This document shows positions 9,839-17,582 of a stretch of 64,000 bases of DNA, one piece after another. Under the pieces are notes generated by a model, which saw only the letters and a list, made by a program, of their open reading frames with translations, had not been told where the DNA came from and made no database searches. A program made the translations under genes and the position numbers. The DNA lies in assembly GCA_031426185.1 (NCBI GenBank), contig JANPKV010000389.1:35143-99142 (forward strand). Direction: 5' to 3'. This DNA is from JAJNPS01 sp031426185. GTDB taxonomy: Bacteria; Pseudomonadota; Alphaproteobacteria; Rhodobacterales; Rhodobacteraceae. Each line of letters starts with the position of its first letter. The stretch's first letter is position 1.

Positions 9839-11179
9839 ATGGCCTGGGACAGCAAGGTGCTCTGGAGCGAGGGGATGTTCCTTCAGCCTCAGCATTTTCA
9901 GCAGGCCGACCGGCACGCCGAAGCGATGCTCAGCGGCGTGGCCCGGCGCATCCTGCCTTATGCCTGGGGCGTCAGCGATCTGGACATCGACGCGGATGTC
10001 CTCAAGATCGGGCAGTTCGCGCTGAAATCGACCTCGGGTCTGTTTCAGGATGGCACGGTCTTTCGCGTGCCCGAAGCCGAAGATCATCCGGCGGCGCTGG
10101 AGGTGCCTCCCGGCACAAAGGACTGCGTCGTCTATCTGTCGATCCCGCAGCGGCGGCAGGGCGCCCTGGACGTCGACATGTCGGGGGCGGCAAATTCGGC
10201 GGCCAGGATGCGTCCGTCCGAAATCGAGGTGACGGACACGGTCGGCACGGGGCGCAGGCCGGTGACGCTTGCCGTGGGCAAGCTGCGCCTGCATTTCGCG
10301 TTGCAGGTCGATGATCTGGCCGACCGTCTAGTCATCCCGATTGCGCGGATTGTCGAAGTGCGTCCCGACCTGGAGGTCGTGCTGGATAGAGCGTTCATCC
10401 CGTCGTGCCTCGACATCCGCGCGGCGCCGCCTCTGGTGGGGCTCTTGGTCGAACTGGAGGGCCTGCTGGCCCATCGGATGACCGCGCTGGCCGGGCGGAT
10501 GACCGCAGGTGCATCGGCGCGCGGCGCGGCCGAGATCCAGGACTTTCTGCTGTTGATGGCGATCAACCGCATGCTGCCCGTGGTGCGCCACCTGTCGATG
10601 CTCGAAAACCTGCACCCCGCGCAACTTTACCGGGATTGTGTGGCCATGGCCGGTGAGTTGGCCACCTTCATGGCGCCCGACAAGCAGGTGCCCCAGTTAC
10701 CGCCCTATCGGCATCAGGATCTTTCGACCACATTTGTGCCGCCGATCCGTATCCTGCGCCGGTATCTGTCGGCGGTGCTGGAACAGACCGCAGTGGCGAT
10801 CCCGCTGGAGGCGCGCAAGTACGGCATATCGGTGGGAGTGATTGCCGACCGCAAGTTGATTGGCAATGCAGGCTTTGTGCTGGCCGTCAGCGCCGATGTT
10901 CCGACCGAGAACCTGCGGCGGCATTTCGCGGGACAGGCCAAACTCGCCCCTGTCGAAGAGATACGGCAACTGGTGAACTCGGCACTGCCTGGCATCGCCC
11001 TGAACCCATTGCCCGTCGCCCCCCGCCAGATCCCCTACATGGCGAATGTGGTCTATTTCGAGGTCGCCTCCGACAGTCCGTATTGGTCCGGCATGACCAC
11101 ATCCGGCGGCATCGCCGTGCATGTATCGGGTGAATATCCCGGGTTGAAGATGGAGCTTTGGGCGATCCGGCAGGGATAG
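9839..11179 (+). CDS. tssK: T6SS baseplate-membrane connector TssK
   Basis: 446 residues, normal for TssK, the trimeric protein that connects the baseplate to the TssJLM membrane complex. The diagnostic N-terminus VLWSEGMFLQPQHFQQ is present, as are the helical bundle block LLMAINRMLPVVRHLSMLE and the C-terminal NVVYFEVASDSPYW / MELWAIRQG region that contacts TssL/TssM. The ATG at 9839 is preceded by GGAAGGATTCTGAGG. It is followed 9 bases later by tssL in the usual KLM order. Confidence 0.96.
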   Translation: MAWDSKVLWSEGMFLQPQHFQQADRHAEAMLSGVARRILPYAWGVSDLDIDADVLKIGQFALKSTSGLFQDGTVFRVPEAEDHPAALEVPPGTKDCVVYLSIPQRRQGALDVDMSGAANSAARMRPSEIEVTDTVGTGRRPVTLAVGKLRLHFALQVDDLADRLVIPIARIVEVRPDLEVVLDRAFIPSCLDIRAAPPLVGLLVELEGLLAHRMTALAGRMTAGASARGAAEIQDFLLLMAINRMLPVVRHLSMLENLHPAQLYRDCVAMAGELATFMAPDKQVPQLPPYRHQDLSTTFVPPIRILRRYLSAVLEQTAVAIPLEARKYGISVGVIADRKLIGNAGFVLAVSADVPTENLRRHFAGQAKLAPVEEIRQLVNSALPGIALNPLPVAPRQIPYMANVVYFEVASDSPYWSGMTTSGGIAVHVSGEYPGLKMELWAIRQG

Positions 11180-11188
11180 GAGACATAG

Positions 11189-12556
11189 ATGCCCGATGAA
11201 GACCCCTTTGCCGAGCAGGACGACACCGAAAAGACGGTGATCCGGCCCAACCCGGCCGGCCGCAGGGCCGGGGTTGCGGCCCCTGCACCCCGCAGCACCG
11301 CCCCGGCCTCTGAGCCAGTAGCGGCCCCGGCCGCCAAACGCAGCGTCGAGCCGTCGATCGAGGCCGGGTTGACGGGGATGAACCCCTTGAACGCGGCGGC
11401 GGCAACGCTGTTTTCGCTGGTCAGCCGCATTCGCAACCGCGCACAGCATCTGGACCCCGAGGCGCTCCGCCGTTCGGTTGTCGCCGAAGTGCGGGGGTTC
11501 GAGGCGCGCGCCTTGCAGGCGGGCATCGATCCCCAAGCCGTCAAGGTTGCCCGCTATGGCATCTGCGCGACGCTGGACGATGTCGTGCTGAACACGCCCT
11601 GGGGCGGCACCTCGGTCTGGGCCCAGCAAAGCATGGTCGGAACCTTCCACCGCGAAACGGTCGGTGGCGACCGGTTCTATGATCTTCTCGCGCGGCTGGA
11701 GCAGGACCCCGGTCGCAACATCGACCTGCTGGAATTTCTTTACATGTGCCTCTCGCTTGGTTTCGAGGGGCGTCTGCGCGTGGAACAGGGGGGTGCCGAC
11801 AAGCATCTGAACGTCCGTGCCGGCCTTGCGCGGATCATCCGGGCCCAACGCGGCGAGGTGGAACAGTCCTTGTCTCCACATTGGCCGGGCGTGCAAAAGC
11901 CGCATCGCGCCCTGTCGGCGTGGAAGCCGTTCTGGATCGCGGTCGGGGCGGTTGCCGCACTTTTAGGCACGGGCTTTGTCGGGCTCAGCTGGGCGCTGTC
12001 AAACCAGACCGAGCGTCTGTTGGGCCAGATCAGCGCGCTGGACCCCGGCGGCGTGGCCACCCTGGAACGTCGCGCGCCGCCCGTTGTGCCGAAACCGACC
12101 GTGGATGACGAGGCGCAGCTGAAGCGCGTTTCCGGGTTCCTTGAAAAAGAGATTGAAGAGAAACTGGTGACGGTGTTTCAGGATGCCAACACGATCACGA
12201 TCCGGCTGGCCGGGTCGGGCATGTTCGGGTCGGGGTCCGACAGTCTGAAAGAGGAGTTCCAGGTGCCGCTGCAACGCGTGGCGGCGGCGCTGAAAGAAAC
12301 CACGGGGCCCATCATCGTGGTCGGCCATTCCGACAACCAGCCGATCAAGACAGCCAGATTTCCGTCGAATATGCACCTGTCGTTGGCCCGGGCCGAAGCG
12401 GTCACGCGAACGCTGGCAGAGCTGGTGGAGGACAAGTCGCGGCTGTCTGCCGAAGGTCAGGCAGACAAGCATCCGATCGTAAGCAATGACACTGCCGAAG
12501 GGCGCGCCCAAAACCGGCGCATCGAGATCGTGCTGGTGCGGGAAAGGGCCCAATGA
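11189..12556 (+). CDS. tssL: T6SS inner-membrane protein TssL with fused C-terminal OmpA domain
   Basis: 455 residues in three parts: a low-complexity cytoplasmic tail (1-60), an IcmH/DotU domain (about 60-245), one membrane span (about 248-268, FWIAVGAVAALLGTGFVGLS) and a periplasmic OmpA-type peptidoglycan-binding domain (about 315-455, VVGHSDNQPI, LSLARAEAV, AQNRRIEIV). The IcmH part includes GICATLDDVVLNTPWG. The fused OmpA domain would anchor the complex to the cell wall. The N-terminal tail carries DTEKTVIRP (Thr13, Thr16), a good candidate for PpkA phosphorylation and FHA recognition. The stop overlaps tssM (ATGA). Confidence 0.95.
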   Translation: MPDEDPFAEQDDTEKTVIRPNPAGRRAGVAAPAPRSTAPASEPVAAPAAKRSVEPSIEAGLTGMNPLNAAAATLFSLVSRIRNRAQHLDPEALRRSVVAEVRGFEARALQAGIDPQAVKVARYGICATLDDVVLNTPWGGTSVWAQQSMVGTFHRETVGGDRFYDLLARLEQDPGRNIDLLEFLYMCLSLGFEGRLRVEQGGADKHLNVRAGLARIIRAQRGEVEQSLSPHWPGVQKPHRALSAWKPFWIAVGAVAALLGTGFVGLSWALSNQTERLLGQISALDPGGVATLERRAPPVVPKPTVDDEAQLKRVSGFLEKEIEEKLVTVFQDANTITIRLAGSGMFGSGSDSLKEEFQVPLQRVAAALKETTGPIIVVGHSDNQPIKTARFPSNMHLSLARAEAVTRTLAELVEDKSRLSAEGQADKHPIVSNDTAEGRAQNRRIEIVLVRERAQ

Positions 12557-15500
12557 TTCGTAACCTGCTGCGCGCCATGTTTTCAGGCATCGGCATCACG
12601 GTGATGGTGGCAGTGATCCTGTCCCTGTGCCTGTGGTTCCTCGGCGGTTTCCTCGGATTCGGCGACGCCCGTCCCTTTGACAGCGTGCTGGGACGCCTGG
12701 TCGGTCTGGCCGTGTTGTGGATCGTGGCATTGCTGGTCGTGCTGGTGATCCTGTTGACCGCGAAAAATCGCGATCAGGCCCTGGCCGAAGACATCGTCAC
12801 CGCCGCTGATCCCGTCACCTCGGCCGATGACCAGATCGGCGACGAGCTGGCCGAGATGCGCAGCAAGCTAAAGACCGCCCTTGGAAAGTTGCGCAAGTCC
12901 AAGGGGGGAAGGCGAAATCTCTATGAGCTGCCCTGGTATGTCATCATCGGGCCGCCGGGGGCGGGCAAGACCACCGCGATCGTCAACTCGGGCCTGCAGT
13001 TTCCGCTGGCCGACGAGATGGGGGCAGGGGCAATCGGTGGTGTCGGCGGGACGCGCAACTGCGACTGGTGGTTCACCAACAACGCGGTTCTGGTCGATAC
13101 CGCCGGGCGCTATACGACGCAGGAAAGCGATGCCTCGGCCGACAATTCGGCCTGGCTCGGATTTCTGGCACTGCTGAAAAAGCACCGTAGCCGGCAGCCC
13201 ATCAACGGGGCAGTGGTGGCGATCAGCCTGTCGGACCTGTCGATGCAGGATGAAACCACGCAGAAGGCGCATGCGGTTGCCGTTCGCCGCCGCCTGCACG
13301 AGCTGCGCGAAAAGCTGGGGGTGCGTTTTCCGGTCTATGTGCTTTTCACAAAGGCTGATCTGCTTGCCGGGTTCACCGAATTTTTCGACGGGCTAGGCAA
13401 GGAACAGCGCGAGCAGGTCTGGGGCTTTACCCTGCCACTGCCGAAAGGCCGCACCGAAGCCTCGGCCGTGTCGGCCTTTGAAGACGAGTTCGGTCAGCTC
13501 ACGTCGCGGCTGAATACCCTGTCTCTGGAGCGGATCCAGACCGAGACCGACCCGCAACGCCGCAGCCTGATCGCCAGCTTTCCCGCGCAGGTCGCATCGG
13601 TGCGTCAAGTGGCGCACGACTTCCTGACGGAAGTGTTCCAAGAAAACCGCTTTGAACACCGCCAGCTTCTGCGGGGCGTCTATCTCACCTCCGGCACCCA
13701 GGAGGGCACGCCGATCGACCGGCTGATGATGGGAATGGCGCGGACCTTCGGGATCGGGCGGCAGGCCATCGGGTCGGGCCGGGGGACGGGGCGCAGCTAT
13801 TTCCTCACCAACCTGTTTGAAAAGGTGATGTTCCCCGAGGCCGGACTGGTATCAGCCGATGACAAGGTGGAGCGCCGCTATCGGTGGACGCAGCGCTTTG
13901 CAGTGGCGGCGACCGTGCTGATTGCCATTGGCATGGGGACGTTCTGGGTGCGCAGTTACCTGGGAAATTCCGCGCTCGCTGATCAGACCGCGTCACAGGT
14001 CGCGGCCTTTCAGGCCGAGGCCGCGCTGATCCCCGCGAGCCCGATCAGTGACAGCGATCTGTTGCTGGCGGTGCCCGCCCTCGACATCTTGCGCGCCATG
14101 CCGGGCGCGGACGGGACCGAAGCCGAACGGCAAGCTGGCCTGGGCTGGGGCCTTTTTCAGGGCGGGGTGATCGCCAACGAGGCGCGGCTGGCCTATCGGG
14201 CTGCGCTCAACCAGCATTTTCTGCCGCGCCTGCTGCTGGGGCAGGAGGATCTGATGCAGGCCAGCATCAATGATCCCGATGCGCTGTTCCAGGCGCTGAA
14301 GATCTACCTGATGCTTGGCCTGGCGGGCCCGATGGACAAGGCGCTGGTCACCGAATTCCTGGCCGCGGAATGGGAACGGTCCTATGGCGGTGCGGCCCGC
14401 GAAGACCTGCGGGCGAGCCTGCTGCAGCATCTTGATGCGCTGTTGTCCCAGCCGATGGAGGCAATCGCGCTGAACAACGATCTGGTGACGCAGGTGCAGG
14501 GCATCCTGACCCAGATGCCGCAGTCTCAACGTGTCTATAACGGCATCATCAACTCGGAACAGGCCAAGGCCCTGCCGCAGTGGCGGTTGACCGATATCGG
14601 TGGCCCCGCCATTTCCCGCGCGATCGTGCGGTCATCTGGCAAGCCGTTGAACGAGGGGATCGAGGGGATTTTCACTTATGCCGGGTTCCACGACGTGTTT
14701 CTGGAAGAGGCGCTGAAAGTCACGACCCAGATCCAGCGCGACAGTTTCGTTCTGGGCGCGGCGGCAACGGAGCAGTCGGACGCGGCCCTTCTGGCGATAA
14801 GCCGTGACGTGCTGGCGCTCTACTTCAACGATTTTGTTGCACGCTATGACCAGATGCTGGGGGATATCGACATCATCCCGATGGAATCGCTGGCCCATTC
14901 GGTCGAGGTGACGAACGTGTTGTCCGGGCCTGCATCGCCCATCGTCAGCGTTCTGACAGCCATCGCCGACGAGACCCGTCTAACCGAAAACCGCGAGCCT
15001 GCAGCCGACCCAGCAGCCGATCCCGCCGCAGACCCTGCCGCCGATAATGCAGCCGGGGCGGTTGCCGATGCGACCCTTGCCGTCGTGGGTGCCCGGCTGC
15101 GGCGCGGGCTGTCTCCAGAGGCGCGGATTTTCAAGGACGCCCTCGAGGCGTCATCCGCGTCGGAGTCCGGTGGCGATCCGCGTCCACTGGGGTCCTATGT
15201 CGAGGATCGTTTCAAGCCGTTGCACGAGATGGTGCTGCGCACGGACGGCCAACCGTCGCAACTCGACGGCTTGATCGACGTGTTGGTAGAGGTCAACCAG
15301 GAACTGAACAAGCTGAGCTTTGCGGGCGGTGTCGGCAATCCTCAGGGGGAAAACACGGCGGTGCAGCGGCTGACCGAAACCGCCTCACGCCTGCCCGGCC
15401 CGATCCAGCGCTGGGCTGCGCAGATCACCACGGGGTCGTCGGGGATCGCCGCCGATGGCACCCGGTCGGGCATCAATGCGCGTTGGCAGTCCACCGTTCT

Positions 15501-16167
15501 GCCGTTCTGCGAACAGGCCACTGCGAATGTCTATCCGTTTGACCGACGCGCCAAGGCAGACATCGCCATGGCCGATTTTACCAAACTCTTCGCACCGGCA
15601 GGTCTGATCGACACCTTCTTTACCGAGAATCTGGCGAAGTTCGTCGACCAGCGCAGCCGCCCCTGGACCTTCAAGAAGGTCAACGATGCCGATCTTGGCA
15701 TCTCTCCGGCGGTGCTGGAACAGATGCAGTTCGCTGCCGAAATTCGCGATGCGTTCTTTGCCGGGGGACCTGCCCCACGCGTGCAGTTCCAGATCACGCC
15801 CGAGGCGCTTGATCCCAAGGCTGACGGCATCACGCTGGAAATCGACGGTCAGCCGGTGACGTTCAGGCACAAGGATGGCCAGCCCCGCCCGGGTGCGATC
15901 GTCTGGCCAGGGTCCGTGGGCCTGGCGCGGGTGTCGTTCGATCCGTCTTCGCAGGGCTCGGAAAGCACGCTGTCGCGCGATGGGCCCTGGGCCTGGTATC
16001 GCCTGCTTGATGCGGCGGAAATCCGCAAGACCAACGTGTCGGACCGCAGTCGGCTGATCTTCAACGTAGGGGGGCGGATCGTGATCTTTCAGATGCAGTC
16101 GGGGTCGGTCCTGAACCCGTTCAATCTGCCCGCCTTGCAAAAGTTTGCCTGTCCGAAGTCGTTCTGA
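12553..16167 (+). CDS. tssM: T6SS inner-membrane protein TssM (IcmF)
   Basis: 1204-residue IcmF protein forming the trans-envelope channel with TssL. Two N-terminal spans (about 15-38 and 48-70), a cytoplasmic NTPase-like domain with Walker A GPPGAGKTT (133-141) and DTAGRY, a third span (about 448-468) and a large periplasmic region ending in the TssM C-terminal beta domain. Residues 817-832 are four AADP/AADN units in tandem, an unusual low-complexity insert just before the C-terminal IcmF-related region. It starts inside the tssL stop and its own stop overlaps tagF (TGATG). Confidence 0.96.
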   Translation: MIRNLLRAMFSGIGITVMVAVILSLCLWFLGGFLGFGDARPFDSVLGRLVGLAVLWIVALLVVLVILLTAKNRDQALAEDIVTAADPVTSADDQIGDELAEMRSKLKTALGKLRKSKGGRRNLYELPWYVIIGPPGAGKTTAIVNSGLQFPLADEMGAGAIGGVGGTRNCDWWFTNNAVLVDTAGRYTTQESDASADNSAWLGFLALLKKHRSRQPINGAVVAISLSDLSMQDETTQKAHAVAVRRRLHELREKLGVRFPVYVLFTKADLLAGFTEFFDGLGKEQREQVWGFTLPLPKGRTEASAVSAFEDEFGQLTSRLNTLSLERIQTETDPQRRSLIASFPAQVASVRQVAHDFLTEVFQENRFEHRQLLRGVYLTSGTQEGTPIDRLMMGMARTFGIGRQAIGSGRGTGRSYFLTNLFEKVMFPEAGLVSADDKVERRYRWTQRFAVAATVLIAIGMGTFWVRSYLGNSALADQTASQVAAFQAEAALIPASPISDSDLLLAVPALDILRAMPGADGTEAERQAGLGWGLFQGGVIANEARLAYRAALNQHFLPRLLLGQEDLMQASINDPDALFQALKIYLMLGLAGPMDKALVTEFLAAEWERSYGGAAREDLRASLLQHLDALLSQPMEAIALNNDLVTQVQGILTQMPQSQRVYNGIINSEQAKALPQWRLTDIGGPAISRAIVRSSGKPLNEGIEGIFTYAGFHDVFLEEALKVTTQIQRDSFVLGAAATEQSDAALLAISRDVLALYFNDFVARYDQMLGDIDIIPMESLAHSVEVTNVLSGPASPIVSVLTAIADETRLTENREPAADPAADPAADPAADNAAGAVADATLAVVGARLRRGLSPEARIFKDALEASSASESGGDPRPLGSYVEDRFKPLHEMVLRTDGQPSQLDGLIDVLVEVNQELNKLSFAGGVGNPQGENTAVQRLTETASRLPGPIQRWAAQITTGSSGIAADGTRSGINARWQSTVLPFCEQATANVYPFDRRAKADIAMADFTKLFAPAGLIDTFFTENLAKFVDQRSRPWTFKKVNDADLGISPAVLEQMQFAAEIRDAFFAGGPAPRVQFQITPEALDPKADGITLEIDGQPVTFRHKDGQPRPGAIVWPGSVGLARVSFDPSSQGSESTLSRDGPWAWYRLLDAAEIRKTNVSDRSRLIFNVGGRIVIFQMQSGSVLNPFNLPALQKFACPKSF
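15001..15048 (+). repeat. Four 12-bp in-frame tandem units (AADP) inside tssM
   Basis: Four consecutive 12-base units encode AADP, AADP, AADP, AADN (TssM residues 817-832). Codon usage varies between units (gcagccgaccca against gccgcagaccct), so the peptide repeat is better conserved than the DNA. It lies in the periplasmic part and probably acts as a flexible linker; unit number may vary between strains. Confidence 0.7.
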
Positions 16168-16868
16168 TGGAAAGACGGATGTCCGGATTTGGCGCCTTCG
16201 GAAAGATCCCTGCCCTGGGGGACTTCTTCCAGCTTGATCCGCCGCCTGGCTTTGTCGGTCCTTGGGATCGCTGGCTGCAGGAGGGGTTGCTGGCATCACG
16301 GGCCATACTTGCCGAGCGTTGGCAGAACTGCTTTTTGTCAGCGCCGATCTGGCGGTTTACCCTTGCGGCTGATCTCGCAGGTCCACAGGCGGTGCAAGGC
16401 GTGCTGATGGCATCGGTGGACCGTTCGGGTCGGCAGTTTCCGCTGACGCTGGTGGGCTCGTTGCGCGGAGCGACGCCGCCTGATGTTTTGGCTGCCCATC
16501 GGGCCGCGGAACATAGTTTTTCCGATCTGGAAGCCATCGCGCTGGAGGCGCTGGAGGACAGCATGACCCAGGCAAGCCTTGCAGAGCGGTTGCGGGCCAT
16601 TCCCGTCGTAGAAGCCCGGCGCGCGCCGCCTGTCACCAAGGCTGCCTCCGCCATGGCCTTGCGCGGCAGGCATGACCTCGCCGCCGCGCTCTCGGCGCGG
16701 TTGGCGGGGGGCGGTTATCCAAGACCGTCGATCTGGACGGCAATGCTGCGAGAGGGTGAATTGTTGTATGTCCAAGACGGCTTGCCATCACCGTCCCGCA
16801 TGGCGGATCTCTACGACAGCGATGCGGCCCTCTGGCAAGATGCCCTGACGGAGGGAGCACTGCCGTGA
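16167..16868 (+). CDS. tagF: T6SS post-translational repressor TagF
   Basis: 233 residues, TagF/ImpM family. TagF holds the T6SS inactive, probably by sequestering the FHA protein, until relieved by the PpkA pathway or other cues. Characteristic N-terminus FGAFGKIPALGDFF, then GPWDRWLQEGL, WRFTLAADLAG and RSGRQFPLTLVG. The ATG at 16167 overlaps the tssM stop; a second ATG at 16179 (MSGFGAFGK), 4 bases after GGAAAG-like sequence, is an equally plausible start. It overlaps pppA by GTGA. Confidence 0.92.
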   Translation: MERRMSGFGAFGKIPALGDFFQLDPPPGFVGPWDRWLQEGLLASRAILAERWQNCFLSAPIWRFTLAADLAGPQAVQGVLMASVDRSGRQFPLTLVGSLRGATPPDVLAAHRAAEHSFSDLEAIALEALEDSMTQASLAERLRAIPVVEARRAPPVTKAASAMALRGRHDLAAALSARLAGGGYPRPSIWTAMLREGELLYVQDGLPSPSRMADLYDSDAALWQDALTEGALP

Positions 16869-17578
16869 CCCATTCGCGTTACTGCGCCGTGACCCATGTC
16901 GGTCGGGTGCGCAGCGTAAACGAGGACAGCATCCTCGCGCTACCGGACCTGAATATCTGGGCGGTTTCCGACGGGATGGGTGGCCACGCGGCAGGCGATT
17001 TCGCCAGCCAGACCGTTATCGAGGCGATTGCCGGTCTGCCGCCCGACCAGGAGCCGAAGGACCTGATGTCTTCGCTGCGCGCCGCCATCCTGTCCGCCCA
17101 CCAGACGATCCAGGCAGAGGCCGCCCGCCGTAGCGCCGGGATCGTGGGCGCAACCGTGGTGACCCTGATGCTGGCGAATGGCCATTTCGTGGCATTTTGG
17201 GCGGGCGATAGCCGGCTGTACCGGCTTCGCGACGGCCAGATCGAGATGCTGACGACGGATCATTCGATGGTGGCCGAACTCGTACTGGCCGGGCTGATCG
17301 ACTGGGATGAGGCCGAACATCATCCGCAATCCAACGCGATCACCCGCGCCGTGGGCGTCGGGGACGCATTGGAGATCGACAAGGTGCGCGGCGAGGTTCG
17401 GCCCGGTGACCGCTTTCTGCTTTGTTCCGACGGCCTGACGAAATATGCGGGCTTTCAGGCGATCCGGCAAACGTTGGCAGGCGCGCCGATCGAAACGGTC
17501 TGTGACAGCTTGCTGCAGATGGCCCTTCACGGCGGCGGGGCTGACAACATTTCGGTGATTGTGGTCGACGCAGTCTGA
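16865..17578 (+). CDS. pppA: T6SS-associated PP2C-family phosphatase PppA
   Basis: 237-residue PPM/PP2C Ser/Thr phosphatase. Metal-binding and catalytic blocks are all present: VNEDS near the N-terminus, SDGMGGHAAGD, WAGDSRLYRL, LLCSDGLT and GGADNISVIVV. In T6SS loci this enzyme removes the PpkA phosphate and switches the system off. The GTG start overlaps the tagF stop. It is the last + strand gene of the cluster and its stop is only 4 bases from the stop of the convergent ppkA gene, so antagonistic kinase and phosphatase are on opposite strands. Confidence 0.94.
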   Translation: MTHSRYCAVTHVGRVRSVNEDSILALPDLNIWAVSDGMGGHAAGDFASQTVIEAIAGLPPDQEPKDLMSSLRAAILSAHQTIQAEAARRSAGIVGATVVTLMLANGHFVAFWAGDSRLYRLRDGQIEMLTTDHSMVAELVLAGLIDWDEAEHHPQSNAITRAVGVGDALEIDKVRGEVRPGDRFLLCSDGLTKYAGFQAIRQTLAGAPIETVCDSLLQMALHGGGADNISVIVVDAV

Positions 17579-17582
17579 TCGG

